A DNA stretch of 64,000 bases from an uncultured Bacillota bacterium (GCA_902493275.1 CABUOQ010000001.1:1-64000); one strand, 5' to 3'; shown: positions 45,010 to 55,842, numbered from the stretch's first letter. A program made the numbers and translations. The notes: generated by a model from the letters alone, not told the origin.

Positions 45010-47347
45010 AATCGACTATTGCTTCTTTTAAAGCGTCCTCGACATTATCAAGTAAGACAAATTCAATATTATCTCTAACCACTTGAGGAAGATCATTTAA
45101 ATTTCTTTCGTTATCGCGCGGAATTAAGATCTTTTTTATTCCTGAGCGGTATGCAGCGAGCGATTTCTCTTTAAGTCCACCGATGGCAAGAGCATTTCCT
45201 CGCAAAGTAACTTCACCAGTCATAGCCACAGTAGAATAAATAGCACGATGGCTTAAGCATGAAACAATTGCTACGCTTATTGCAATACCCGCGGAAGGTC
45301 CATCTTTTGGAACTGCACCTTCTGGAACATGAATATGAATATCACTCTTTGAGAATAATTCTGGATCAATTTTGAATTTTTTAGCGTTAGCTTTAACATA
45401 ATCTATAGCAATTGTAGCCGATTCTTTCATAACATTTCCAAGATTACCTGTTAGAACTAATCCTCCTTTACCTTCGAAATAATTAACTTCGATTGGCAAG
45501 ATATCACCACCGAATTGAGTATAAGCTAAGCCCGTGACCACTCCAATTTGATTCTTTTTTTCACGTTTAGAAATATCATAATATTCAGTTCCTAAATATT
45601 CTTTAACTTTTGTTGGGGTAATCTTAACTTTACGATTACTTCCTTTTTTTAATTGTTCCACAAGAGATTTACGAACAATAGTGCCAATTTTACGCTCTAA
45701 TTCTCTAACACCAGCTTCCAAGGTATAACGATTCATAACATAGTAAACAGCATCTTCACTAAATTCGATCTTCTTTACATCCATGCCATTTTGAGCACAT
45801 TGCTTTGGGATTAAATGCTCAACAGCGATATGATATTTTTCTTCATTAGTATAAGTACTTAATTCAATTAATTCGAGACGATCTCTTAATGCCGCGGGAA
45901 TATTCTCTAAATAATTAGCTGTGGCAATAAATAAGACACGCGATAAATCATATGGTTCTTCAAGATAATTATCTTGGAAAAAGGAATTTTGTTCAGGATC
46001 TAAGACTTCTAATAAGGCTGAAGCTGGATCACCATGATTGTTTGAGGTCACTTTATCGATTTCATCGAGTAAAAACACTGGATTAACCACTCCAGCAGTT
46101 TTCATGCCTTTAATAATTTTTCCTGGCATAGAAGCTACATAAGTTCTTCGATGTCCTCTTATTTCGGCTTCATCAGAAGTTCCACCAAGCGAAGCTTTTA
46201 CAAACTTACGATTTAAAGCGCGCGCGATTGATTTGGCAAGTGATGTTTTACCAGTTCCTGGTGGTCCATAAAGACATAAAATAGGAGCTTTTAGCGATTT
46301 AGTGACATTTTTAACTGCTAAATACTCTAAAATTCTTTCTTTAACTTTAACTAAACCAAAATGATCTTCATTTAAAATTTGTTCAGCATGATTGATATCA
46401 TCATTATCTTTTGATTCTTCAAACCATGGAATAGACATCATTGTATCAATGTAGCTACGAGCCATTGATGATTCAACTGAAGCTGCAGGCAATTGCTTAT
46501 AATGAGTGATTTCACTTTTTATTTTTTTCTTAACATTTTCCGGATAAGGATTTTTTTCAAGCATCTCTAAATATCGATCGACACTATCACCATCATCCGA
46601 TGACATATCATCTAATTCTTCTTGAATTGCTTTCATCTTTTCGCGTAGAATATATTCTCTTTGAGTTTGTTCCGATTTATTTTTTATCGTTTCAAAAAGA
46701 TTCTTTTCAATTTTATCATCTAACTGATTATGATTTAATTTTGCAAATAAAATGTTTAAACGATCTAAGAGATTTGAATTTTCAAATAAGCTTTGGCGCT
46801 CTTCAAAAGGCATCTCTAGATAATTCGTTAATATATTCGATAATTCTTCTGGCGAAACACCTTTTTCAATCTTATAAACTACCGGTCTAGGTAATTGAAC
46901 AGGTGGTTCACTATTAAAAATTACTTCATTTATTTTTTTTACGATTTTTTCTATTTCAACATCAGATGAATCATAAATTAATGGATATAGATCGTAAGTA
47001 CAATCAAAACAAGGATGACCTTCATAAAGAGAAGTTTTTATTTCCTTTATCAAGACTCTTTTTATCGCGGTAACACGAATGCGATATATACCATTAATTT
47101 CTTTAATAGTATCAATATTACAAAGAGAACCAATTGTTAAAATTTGTTCAACAGTTGGTTCGTTGATTGAAATATCAGATTGCGAGGTAATAATTATTTT
47201 TGATTCGAATAAATCTTTTGATTTATTCATCGCTGAAACAGAAAAAACTCTTCCAACATCAATGTTTGCCACAGTGTTTGGAAAAACTATAGCTCCACGA
47301 GTTATAAGTAATGGACAACTCAAGGATTGTAATTCATTTTCTGGCAT
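44999..47347 (-). CDS. lon: ATP-dependent protease Lon (LonA)
   Basis: 782 residues: LON N-domain, coiled-coil middle, AAA+ module (GPPGTGKTSLAK, FLLDEIDKV) and the protease domain with the catalytic serine in KDGPSAGIA and lysine in GGLKEKSLAAYR. All key residues are present. GGAGG precedes the ATG. In Bacillus clpX and lonB lie between tig and lonA; both are missing here. Confidence 0.98.
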   Translation of the reverse strand: MPENELQSLSCPLLITRGAIVFPNTVANIDVGRVFSVSAMNKSKDLFESKIIITSQSDISINEPTVEQILTIGSLCNIDTIKEINGIYRIRVTAIKRVLIKEIKTSLYEGHPCFDCTYDLYPLIYDSSDVEIEKIVKKINEVIFNSEPPVQLPRPVVYKIEKGVSPEELSNILTNYLEMPFEERQSLFENSNLLDRLNILFAKLNHNQLDDKIEKNLFETIKNKSEQTQREYILREKMKAIQEELDDMSSDDGDSVDRYLEMLEKNPYPENVKKKIKSEITHYKQLPAASVESSMARSYIDTMMSIPWFEESKDNDDINHAEQILNEDHFGLVKVKERILEYLAVKNVTKSLKAPILCLYGPPGTGKTSLAKSIARALNRKFVKASLGGTSDEAEIRGHRRTYVASMPGKIIKGMKTAGVVNPVFLLDEIDKVTSNNHGDPASALLEVLDPEQNSFFQDNYLEEPYDLSRVLFIATANYLENIPAALRDRLELIELSTYTNEEKYHIAVEHLIPKQCAQNGMDVKKIEFSEDAVYYVMNRYTLEAGVRELERKIGTIVRKSLVEQLKKGSNRKVKITPTKVKEYLGTEYYDISKREKKNQIGVVTGLAYTQFGGDILPIEVNYFEGKGGLVLTGNLGNVMKESATIAIDYVKANAKKFKIDPELFSKSDIHIHVPEGAVPKDGPSAGIAISVAIVSCLSHRAIYSTVAMTGEVTLRGNALAIGGLKEKSLAAYRSGIKKILIPRDNERNLNDLPQVVRDNIEFVLLDNVEDALKEAIVDYEN

Positions 47348-47389
47348 AATTTCCTCCTTTGATCGAGAGGAATAATATTATTAATTATC

Positions 47390-48661
47390 CTACTCGTTAT
47401 TAGCAAGAATAAACTTTGAAAATAATTCGTTTTTCAAATTATTTAATACTTCATTTTTATTTGGTTCAAGAGCAGTTCTAACATCTTCAATTTTCATATT
47501 ATATAATTTAGCTAATTCTTCAACTTTATCGTTATATGCTTTTGAATCAACAACAATTTTTTCTTTTTGGCAGATTTCTTGGATGACTAACATTCCTTTA
47601 AGGTTCTTTAATGCCTCAACCTTCTTATCTTCAAATAACTTTTCAATAGTGATGTTATTTATTTTTAGATAATCTTCAAATTTTAAACCATTCTTTTCAA
47701 CTTGGTCTTTAATAGATTTAATTTGAGCATTTGCTTCTTCGGCTACGATAACATCAGAAATATCTAAAGTTGAACTTTCAATAATCTTATCAACAATAGC
47801 GTTCAAATGATTATTATCAGCTGCTCTTTGTTTTTGAGATAAAAGATCTTTTTTAACTTTTTCACGATATGAATCAACACTTTCAACATTATCAAGTTTT
47901 AAATCTTTGACAAATTCATCATTTAATTCAGGTAATACAGTCTTTTTAACTTCGTGACATAAGACCTCGAACTTAGCATCTTTGCCAGCGAGTGATTCAA
48001 CATAATTATCAGGGAATTTAACTTCGATAGTACGTGATTCATCACTTTTAATTCCTACCAATTTGTCTTCAAATCCTGGGATGAAAGAGTTAGAACCAAG
48101 TTTTAAATCATATGATTTTGCCTCTCCACCTTCAAATGGAACATCATCGATAAATCCCTTGAAATCAATAGTTACTGTATCGCCAATTTCTGCTGCATCA
48201 TCTTTTAAAACTAATGTAGCTTCTTTTTCTAATTCTTTGGTTAAAGCTCCATTAACCTCTTCTTCAGTTACATTTACTTCTTCTTTTTCAACTTTAATAC
48301 CCTTATATTCACCTAAAGTAACAACAGGTCTTAAAACAACAGTAATCTCTACTTCAAATTCATTTTCATCAGCTTTATTAACCATTAATTGTGGATCGGT
48401 AATGCCTTGAATTTTTTCTTCATTAACAATTTTGACATATTCCTTGTTAACCATATCATATAAAGCATCATGAATTAATTGGTTTTTATTAATTCTTTGT
48501 TGAGCTATATTAGCAGGAACATGACCTTTTCTAAATCCAGGCACATTTAATTTCGCTGCGAGTTTGTTAAATTCCTTTTTTTGTGCTGAAGCCCATTCTT
48601 CACCATTAGCCGATAAAGTTATGACGACTTCTGATACTTTTTTTTCAATCTTCTTTTCCAT
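47390..48661 (-). CDS. tig: Trigger factor
   Basis: Ribosome-bound chaperone and prolyl isomerase, 423 residues. The ribosome-binding loop FNKLAAKLNVPGFRKGHVP contains the GFRK signature. The FKBP domain (DAAEIGDTVTIDFKGFIDDV) and the C-terminal helical arms follow. AAGGAGAA precedes the ATG. Confidence 0.97.
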   Translation of the reverse strand: MEKKIEKKVSEVVITLSANGEEWASAQKKEFNKLAAKLNVPGFRKGHVPANIAQQRINKNQLIHDALYDMVNKEYVKIVNEEKIQGITDPQLMVNKADENEFEVEITVVLRPVVTLGEYKGIKVEKEEVNVTEEEVNGALTKELEKEATLVLKDDAAEIGDTVTIDFKGFIDDVPFEGGEAKSYDLKLGSNSFIPGFEDKLVGIKSDESRTIEVKFPDNYVESLAGKDAKFEVLCHEVKKTVLPELNDEFVKDLKLDNVESVDSYREKVKKDLLSQKQRAADNNHLNAIVDKIIESSTLDISDVIVAEEANAQIKSIKDQVEKNGLKFEDYLKINNITIEKLFEDKKVEALKNLKGMLVIQEICQKEKIVVDSKAYNDKVEELAKLYNMKIEDVRTALEPNKNEVLNNLKNELFSKFILANNE

Positions 48662-48695
48662 AATAAAAATATTCTCCTTACTAAAAGCAAGTACT

Positions 48696-48724
48696 ATTTT
48701 ATATTATAAATATAAATAGAGCAA
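48696..48724 (-). promoter_or_regulatory. Candidate tig promoter
   Basis: TTGCTC (48719-48724) and TAAAAT (48696-48701) on the minus strand are 17 bases apart, 35 bases before the ATG. The upstream part lies inside the duplicated block described below. Confidence 0.4.
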
Positions 48725-48774
48725 GAAAATATTTTTATCATTTGCTTTTTTATATTAAATATTTGACCTTAAAG

Positions 48775-48850
48775 ATTATCTTTAATGATTTTAATCATAA
48801 GAATGATATCTTCTTCATCTAACACTCTTTTATTAAACATTCTTTATAAT
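48775..48850 (-). pseudogene. 3' fragment of a paralogue of the gene at 55857
   Basis: The minus strand encodes FNKRVLDEEDIILMIKIIK, close to the C-terminus of the gene at 55857 (INTALDEDDVNTMIKIIKEH). Only about 22 codons remain. The same fragment is in the second repeat. Confidence 0.6.
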
Positions 48851-48896
48851 TAAAAAAATCCATGAAAGCAAAATCATTAATTTTTTTATCACCAAT

Positions 48897-48955
48897 CAAA
48901 AAAAGGATAGAATCACCAATCATCTTTTAAAAGATATGATTCTTCCTTTTATAAA
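48897..48955 (-). terminator. Terminator after the first lipoprotein gene
   Basis: AAAAGGAAGAATCA pairs with TGATTCTATCCTTTT across an inner AAAAGAT hairpin, ending in a T-run. A similar structure is present in the second repeat near 51023..51080. Confidence 0.6.
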
Positions 48956-49047
48956 ATTTCTCAATTTGAATTTTGAAAATTCTTATTTAGACTATAAATA
49001 AATGTTAACACTATTGCTATTTTGTCTAGAGCAAGTTTATTAGTCAA

Positions 49048-49770
49048 TTATAAACCAGCTTTAGAAAAAGTAATGCTTTTATTTTCATCTACCATAAAGC
49101 CAATATATGGATTATGATAACTTTCTATAACATCATCATTATAAACTGGAACTATCTCTTCCCCAGATTTACGATATATTCTAAGTGATTCTTTTTCAAC
49201 AGGCGCTATAGTGAATGTATATTGTATACTACCTTTACTTTTAATCAAATCATCTGCAGTAACGATATCATTGAATGGCAATTTTTTATGATATTGTATC
49301 GCAAATTCAATATCAAAAAAATACTCAGTTTTATTTTCAAAAGAATATATCTCTTTAACATCATAAACATCTTTATATCCATCGATGTAAATATTTCTAT
49401 ATAATTTTAATTCTAACAATTGATCCTTATCTGAATTCCACCATTCAAGAAATTCATGATTTAAATATCTTTGACCAAAATATACCTCAACACTTTGATT
49501 ATGACTACTTTCTGTTCTAGCTTTTATTCCTGTATAAAATTCATAAAAACTATCTATTAAAGGTGAAGTAGAACCACTATCCTTATCAAAATTTAATCCG
49601 GCTTCAATATATTCATCTTGCGAATTCATTTCTGATGATAAGCTACTCACTACTTCTGTGTTTGATGATATGCTGCTTTTTTTATTAGCATTATCGCACG
49701 AGGTTAATAGTGAAGAAAATAAGAATAAACAACTTACAATAATTAATGCATTAGATTTCTTTGTCATCAT
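49048..49770 (-). CDS. Secreted lipoprotein, duplicated family (copy 1)
   Basis: 240 residues. Signal peptide with lipobox LLTSC (Cys at about residue 25), then a serine-rich linker (SSISSNTEVVSSLSSE), then a beta-rich domain of unknown function. No known family recognised. The first 58 residues and the block LYRNIYIDGYKDVYDVKEIY onward are almost the same as in the gene at 51161, while residues about 60-105 differ strongly. GGAGG precedes the ATG. Confidence 0.8.
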   Translation of the reverse strand: MMTKKSNALIIVSCLFLFSSLLTSCDNANKKSSISSNTEVVSSLSSEMNSQDEYIEAGLNFDKDSGSTSPLIDSFYEFYTGIKARTESSHNQSVEVYFGQRYLNHEFLEWWNSDKDQLLELKLYRNIYIDGYKDVYDVKEIYSFENKTEYFFDIEFAIQYHKKLPFNDIVTADDLIKSKGSIQYTFTIAPVEKESLRIYRKSGEEIVPVYNDDVIESYHNPYIGFMVDENKSITFSKAGL

Positions 49771-49829
49771 AATATTCCTCCCTAATATTTTATATTATTT
49801 TTTTAAAAGTCATAGTTATTCATCTTACC

Positions 49830-50828
49830 TACCTTAGAATTGAATTTTTTTATATCCTTCTTAATTACCCAAGTCTTTTGAATGTTCTCAAAATATCAAG
49901 AAAATTACTTGAGTCGACAAATCATTAAGGAAATAATCTCAACCATTCACTTAATGACAATGGTTATTTCTTTATGAAATTGAGCCATTTACTTGTTAAG
50001 TTGTTTATCTTTCTATGCTCTCTATGGTGTAATTGTCAATCAAATTATTTAGAAATCATCAAATCTAATTTAAATATTTAAATAACTTAAGAGCAAACAA
50101 AAAAATATTAATATTATCTCTAAGTTATAAGTACCCTAAACATATTTTATACTTTTCACTATTGTTTGTAAATACCGATATTTAGAGATTTCTTTTGTAG
50201 TTTGAACATTTGATAAGGTAAGAAAATAATAATATTAAACAATAAAACTTTTTACTATGTTATTGCTTCTTTTAGAAATGTTAATAAAGTTTCTAGCAAG
50301 TGTTTTTTCAATATTGGTGAACATTTAAAATTATTAGCTTGCTGTATTGATGATTATATAACAAATAAAGGAGAATCAGCAACTAACAAGTCTCATCGAT
50401 TGATAAAAATGCGATAGAAGAAGAATCTAAATTTAATTGTTTTTATGCTGTTGCTCCAAATCGTGAAATAACTATCTATGAAATAGTAAAAATCAATTCT
50501 TCTAGATGGAAATAGAACAATCTTTTATAATATTAAAAACTGATTTTGATGCAGACCTGCTTATAAAATATCCGTGGTCATTTTGCAATTTACTTTATTA
50601 ATATATCATATTCTTGAAAGAAAATTATTTTTATTAAATGAAAACATTTATTTTACTACAAATCAAATTCTTCAACTTTAAGCAACAAACTTGATAGAAA
50701 ATATTATAATTTTTCTTCTCTTAACAAACTCTTCTCTTAATTATTAAATCGTAGCAATATTCTCATTTACATTTCTTATATTACAACATATTGCTACTTT
50801 TTTGTTCTTTATCTGAAAAAGCCAAGAT
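49830..50828 (+). mobile_element. Decayed insertion sequence, copy 1 (IS4/IS1634-like transposase remnant)
   Basis: About 1 kb without an intact gene, repeated at 54781..55842. On the plus strand a broken frame reads NCFYAVAPNREITIYEIVKI, then INSSRW, and after a frameshift IEQSFIILKTDFDA and HILERKLF. This is the C-terminal pattern (SSRWEIEQSFR ... KTDF) of DDE transposases of the IS1634/IS4 type. Compared with copy 2 it lacks about 200 bases near 50030. It is not mobile by itself. Confidence 0.75.
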
Positions 50829-51140
50829 ATTATAAATATAAATAGAGCAAGAAAATATTTTTATCATTTGCTTTTTTATATTAAATATTTGACCTTAAAG
50901 ATTATCTTTAATGATTTTAATCATAAGAATGATATCTTCTTCATCTAACACTCTTTTATTAAACATTCTTTATAATTAAAAAAATCCATGAAAGCAAAAT
51001 CATTAATTTTTTTATCACCAATCAAAAAAAGGATAGAATCACCAATTATTCATTAAAGGATATGATTCTTCCTTTTATAAATTTTCTCAATTTGAATTTT
51101 GAAAATTTTTATTTAAACTATAAATAAATGTTAACACTAT
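50829..51140. repeat. Direct repeat block, copy 2 (matches 48701..49015)
   Basis: Nearly identical to the first copy, including the 22-codon gene fragment (about 50901..50975, minus strand) and the hairpin. It starts exactly where the decayed insertion sequence ends, so element and duplication boundaries coincide. Confidence 0.85.
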
Positions 51141-51160
51141 TTTTTATTTCATATTATTTT

Positions 51161-51868
51161 TTAATAGGTAATTTTAGAAAAAGTAATGTATTTATTTTCA
51201 TCAACATTAAAATTTATACTAGAACCATAACTTCGGATTTCATTGTCAGAGTATGCTAGAACAATTCCATTACTAGACTTGCAGTAAATTCTAAGCGGCT
51301 CATTTTCAACCGGTGAAATAGTAAATGTATATTTCACACTACCTCTACTTTTAATTAAATCATCTGCAGTAACGATATCATTGAATGGTAATTTTTTATG
51401 ATATTGTATCGCAAATTCAATATCAAAAAAATACTCAGTTTTATTTTCAAAAGAATATATCTCTTTAACATCATAAACATCTTTATATCCGTCGATATAT
51501 ATGTTTCTGTACAATTTAAATTCTAATTGTTGATCTCTATCAGACCCCCAATAATCTAATAACTCGGCACTCATAAGATAATTTCCAAAATATACTTCGA
51601 TATTAGGATTTAAACTGCTCTCTTTTTTCACTTTTATTCCCGTATCCCAATAATTGAAAACGGTATCTACAGGACTCTCGGTGGTACCCCTATCGAATCC
51701 CACTTCAATATATTCATCTTGCGAACTAATCTCTGATGATAAGCTACTCACTACTTCTGTGTTTGATGATATGCTGCTTTTTTCATTAGCATAATCACAC
51801 GAGGTTAATAGTGAAGAAAATAAGAATAAACAACTTACAATAATTAATGCATTAGATTTCTTTGTCAT
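51161..51868 (-). CDS. Secreted lipoprotein, duplicated family (copy 2)
   Basis: 235 residues with the same signal peptide, LLTSC lipobox and Ser-rich linker as copy 1, and an almost identical central block (YIDGYKDVYDVKEIYSFENK). Residues about 58-100 and the last 30 differ, so the pair is a mosaic: conserved frame, variable segments. Function unknown. It lies 27 bases after the metalloprotease gene and probably shares its transcript. Confidence 0.8.
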   Translation of the reverse strand: MTKKSNALIIVSCLFLFSSLLTSCDYANEKSSISSNTEVVSSLSSEISSQDEYIEVGFDRGTTESPVDTVFNYWDTGIKVKKESSLNPNIEVYFGNYLMSAELLDYWGSDRDQQLEFKLYRNIYIDGYKDVYDVKEIYSFENKTEYFFDIEFAIQYHKKLPFNDIVTADDLIKSRGSVKYTFTISPVENEPLRIYCKSSNGIVLAYSDNEIRSYGSSINFNVDENKYITFSKITY

Positions 51869-51895
51869 AATAATATTTCTCCCTATTATATTATA

Positions 51896-54616
51896 TCAAC
51901 TTTTTGTAAAAGTTATATTTATATCGTCACCTGAATCATAATCGGCAAAAGTTTCAGAAGGATCATATTGAGAAAGGACAATAAAATAAGTAATGTCTTT
52001 ATTAAAGTTTCCATAAATCTCTGCATTAGAATCATCAGAATCATCATTTTCATTAATATCATATTCAATTAAATCTGAACTACTTGGATTAATAACATAG
52101 AGATAATTGTCAAACTCACTATTTAATTTAATTTTATAGTAACCACTTTCAGTTGGAGTCCATGTTAAAACCATAGAATTGTACTGACATAAATATGCTT
52201 TTAAAGAATAATTTGTAACTGAATTAATATGATAAATATTTTCATATTTTGATAATGAATTATCTTCATTATTTTTAAACCCTTTTATAGGGGTTATAGA
52301 TAGTTTCGTCTTTCCGGAAGCAGTTGAACTATATAATTTTATTTTCAAGACATAAGTTTTATTGGATTCTAAATTTTTATTAATAAATGAATTTAATTTA
52401 TATCCTGAATCATCATCGTTAGCAATTAAAGTTTTTCCATCCTCTTCATACAACCACATTTTGGTATCTATTCCACCAAACGTTTGTATTAATTTATCAC
52501 CAGAATTATCAAAACTAATGTGGAAGATCCATTCTGTTCCCTGTGAAATAGCTAAGCTTTTTTCAAAATATCTTATATTATCTAATTCTAAATTGGTTTC
52601 TGCCATAGAAGGCTTAGAAAATTCATAGTAACTAGAATAATATGGACCACTCTCTATACCAAGAGTAGCATATGATTGAATCATAACATAATACTTTGTA
52701 CCTGTTGCCATAAGTATAGAGTCCCATTCACTTTGAGTTAAAGTATATGTGTTAGTAGTTATGTTATTCTTCTTTAATATCAAATTTTTGTTTAAATCAT
52801 AAAAGTTTAATGTGAATTTATTATTGCAAAAACTATATTTTACTCCATCTACAATAATACTTGTCCCTCCAACTTTCCAATTAAATGTTGGTAGTACAAA
52901 ATAATTATCAGAAACATTAATTGAAATATTGTATGAGCTCAGTTTGAATCCTTCTAGCAATTTTCCTAAGTCAGAACGTGAAAAACTTAACTCACTATTA
53001 TATAAAACATTAATAAAATCGTAAAAAAATTCTGGGTTGTTATCAACCATTAAGTTCCACAAATCCGTATCACTAATTGATAATTTATCACAATCTATAG
53101 AATTGTTTGAATCCCAAAGTCTATAAAGAAAACTTTCAATAATAACTTCATCTGATTCGCCATTTATTTGATTATGAAATCCAAATGTATTAGTCATTTC
53201 CTCTAAACTTTGATCTATTCCATTATAAGAACTATATTTTACGTCTCCGACAACAGATATTTTTCTTAAGTCTTGTGGAAAAGTGCTTTGAGCAGTAATA
53301 GCAAAAAATGTAGGCCATGCCTCCTTCCAAGCAAGACCAATCGCATGAGTTTTTGCTTTCGCTAATTCTTGAGCGTCGATAATATATTCTTCACTATTCT
53401 GTTTTGCACTAATAATATTACTGAATAAATATTGGTATAAACCATTATAAACTATAGCATGCTCACCAGAATAATTTTGTTGAAAAAAACATTTCTGTAA
53501 ATGGTGGCCATATTCATGACCTATAACATCCCACGAACCATGAACGGATGGAGAGTCATTTTTTCTATAAGACTCATTGGCCAAATAAATATTTTGCTCA
53601 TTATTTAAATAATAACATCCATCATTTTCTGTAGGATATACAATACCACATGTTTCTATGTAAACTCCATTGTTTAATGTTCTTGCATACTCAGAATATC
53701 TTTCCATTGCAGAAAAAATTTGCATTGCATATCCCAAATCATCATGTTGCGCTCCAGTAAATGTTAGAGTGCCAAAGTCATAATTTGTATTAATTGAAAA
53801 ATTTGTAAGTTTATTAGCACTTTCATACACATTTCCATTTTTATTTATTACTTTTACCATTAAATTTTCAGCATAAATATGTATATAGCAATCACTACTT
53901 GCTAACAAACTACTATAATTAATATTAAAATATCCAGAAGAATTAGTATAAGTAAAATATGCAAATTGATTATGACCTAAATCTAATTTAACTTTTACCC
54001 CAATTAAAGGGTGAGAATTTAACTCATCATCCTCCCATTTTAAATATCCATAAACTCTTCCAGAGAAACTAATTTTTTGAGGCTTATTAGTATCCATATC
54101 TTCAGACTCTGGCGTTACTCCTATATACGATGCATTATCTACATCGTTATCCATATACTTTTGACCTGGAATATTTCCTACTAATTCCCAAGCTGAATAA
54201 AGCGACAATGAAGATATGGCATATTTATTGTCTTCACTTTTTGAAGAATAAACACTTCTTTTAATTGTCTCTTCTTCCAAAGAAAATGATATTTCTGTTT
54301 TTCCATCTTCATTAGGTAAAGTAAATTTTACATAACATCCACTTATATCTGATGATATGATATCTAAACTTATATTACCTTCAAAATGTATTAAAGGAAC
54401 AGCTTCAAAATCATAATTAATATTGCCAAAAAATGTGTTGTTATTTGAAACAGCATTCTCACCAAAATCAAATGTAATTGTATGATTGTTTCCCGTTCCT
54501 AAACTATAATTAACATTTTTAATTTCAGTTAAATTTACTAAATTTTCATTGCTTACTGACGGATGAAAAGAAATACCCAAAAAAACCAACATTAATATTA
54601 AGAACTTTTTTAACAT
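51896..54616 (-). CDS. Large secreted zinc metalloprotease
   Basis: 906 residues. An N-terminal signal peptide (about residues 1-22), a beta-rich region, and a carboxypeptidase-regulatory-like Ig fold (FSGRVYGYLKWEDDE, about 190-275) come first. The protease core has HEYGHH (H367, E368, H371) and a probable third zinc ligand E432 in AWKEAWPTFFA, the spacing of gluzincins. The C-terminal third has a fibronectin-like part and two PPC-like beta domains (for example IDTKMWLYEEDGKTLIANDD), which often aid secretion or binding. No LPXTG or membrane anchor is seen. The substrate is unknown; a host or environmental glycoprotein is possible. Confidence 0.8.
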   Translation of the reverse strand: MLKKFLILMLVFLGISFHPSVSNENLVNLTEIKNVNYSLGTGNNHTITFDFGENAVSNNNTFFGNINYDFEAVPLIHFEGNISLDIISSDISGCYVKFTLPNEDGKTEISFSLEEETIKRSVYSSKSEDNKYAISSLSLYSAWELVGNIPGQKYMDNDVDNASYIGVTPESEDMDTNKPQKISFSGRVYGYLKWEDDELNSHPLIGVKVKLDLGHNQFAYFTYTNSSGYFNINYSSLLASSDCYIHIYAENLMVKVINKNGNVYESANKLTNFSINTNYDFGTLTFTGAQHDDLGYAMQIFSAMERYSEYARTLNNGVYIETCGIVYPTENDGCYYLNNEQNIYLANESYRKNDSPSVHGSWDVIGHEYGHHLQKCFFQQNYSGEHAIVYNGLYQYLFSNIISAKQNSEEYIIDAQELAKAKTHAIGLAWKEAWPTFFAITAQSTFPQDLRKISVVGDVKYSSYNGIDQSLEEMTNTFGFHNQINGESDEVIIESFLYRLWDSNNSIDCDKLSISDTDLWNLMVDNNPEFFYDFINVLYNSELSFSRSDLGKLLEGFKLSSYNISINVSDNYFVLPTFNWKVGGTSIIVDGVKYSFCNNKFTLNFYDLNKNLILKKNNITTNTYTLTQSEWDSILMATGTKYYVMIQSYATLGIESGPYYSSYYEFSKPSMAETNLELDNIRYFEKSLAISQGTEWIFHISFDNSGDKLIQTFGGIDTKMWLYEEDGKTLIANDDDSGYKLNSFINKNLESNKTYVLKIKLYSSTASGKTKLSITPIKGFKNNEDNSLSKYENIYHINSVTNYSLKAYLCQYNSMVLTWTPTESGYYKIKLNSEFDNYLYVINPSSSDLIEYDINENDDSDDSNAEIYGNFNKDITYFIVLSQYDPSETFADYDSGDDINITFTKS

Positions 54617-54780
54617 ATTTTTACATCTTATACTAATAAATAATTTGAGATTGAACTATTTATTAGTAATCCTTTCTTTGAGAACAATACTTTTAATTAA
54701 TTCAATAATCAAAAATAAATTTATGTACATATATGTCAAGTACAAAAAAATTATTCTTTATGGACAAAGCTAATTAACCC

Positions 54781-55842
54781 ACCTTAGAATTGAATATTTT
54801 ATGCATTCTTTTTAATTACCCAAGTCTCTTGAATGTTCTCAAAATATCAAGAAAATAACTTAGGTTGACAAATCATTAAGAAAATAATCTCAACCTTTCA
54901 CTTAATGACAATGGTTATTTCTCTATGAAATTGAACCATTTATTTGTTAAGTTGTTTATCTTTTCTATACTCTCTTTGTCGTACAAAATATGCTAAATAT
55001 AATGCTTTGCTAGCGATTGAATATAAGACTTATATTTTTTAGATTCATTTATAAGTTTAAACTCTTTTTACTAAAGTTCTTGAATTAAAATTAAGTCGTA
55101 TTCTTCACATTTTATTTATGCGACAAAAATCTTATATTTAGATATATAATACCTAAAAACAAAATTTTTAGTTGTGATATTTTTGCTTTTTCATAAACAA
55201 AAGATATTATTAATCAAATCACTTAGAAATTATCAAGTTTAATTTCAATGTTTAAATAATAGCCTAAGAGCAAAACAAAAAAATATCAATATTATCCCTA
55301 AGTTATAAGTACCCTAAACATATTTTATACTTTTCACTATTGTTTGTAAATACCGATATTTAGAGATTTCTTTTGTAGTTTGAACATTTGATAAGGTAAG
55401 AAAATAATAATATTAAACAATAAAACTTTTTACTATGTTATTGCTTCTTTTAGAAATGTTAATAAAGTTTCTAGCAAGTGTTTTTTCAATATTGGTGAAC
55501 ATTTAAAATTATTAGCTTGCTGTATTGATGATTATATAACAAATAAAGGAGAATTAGCAAATTAAAAACTGATTTTGATGCTAGATCTGCTTATAAAATA
55601 TCCGTGGTCATTTTGCAATTTGCTTTATTAATATATCGTATTCTTGAAAGAAAATTATTTTTATTAAATGAAAATATCCATTTTACTACAAATCAAATCC
55701 TTCAACTTTAAGCAAAAAGCGTAATAGAAAATATTATAATTTTTCTTCTCTTAATTATTAAATCGTAGCAATATTCTCATTTGCATTTATTATATTGCAA
55801 CATGTTGCCACTTTTTTATTCTTTATCTGCAAAAGCCAAGAT
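54781..55842 (+). mobile_element. Decayed insertion sequence, copy 2
   Basis: A second copy of the element at 49830..50828. It keeps about 200 bases that copy 1 lost (54980..55200) but lacks about 145 bases of the transposase, around 55560, that copy 1 retains. The pieces FTTNQILQ and ILERKLF can still be read. The stretch 54617..55856 has no intact gene. Confidence 0.75.

Larger units (their letters stand above)
48701..49015. repeat. Direct repeat block, copy 1 (matches 50829..51140)
   Basis: About 315 bases are nearly identical to the stretch at 50829..51140, about 2.1 kb away. Each copy lies just downstream of a lipoprotein gene and contains a 3' gene fragment (48775..48850) and a hairpin. 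The stretch 48662..49047 holds no intact gene. Confidence 0.85.

Noticed and set aside
48063..48410. Plus-strand frame of 115 codons inside tig
   Set aside because: It is an antisense shadow of the trigger factor gene with no ribosome binding site or recognisable product.
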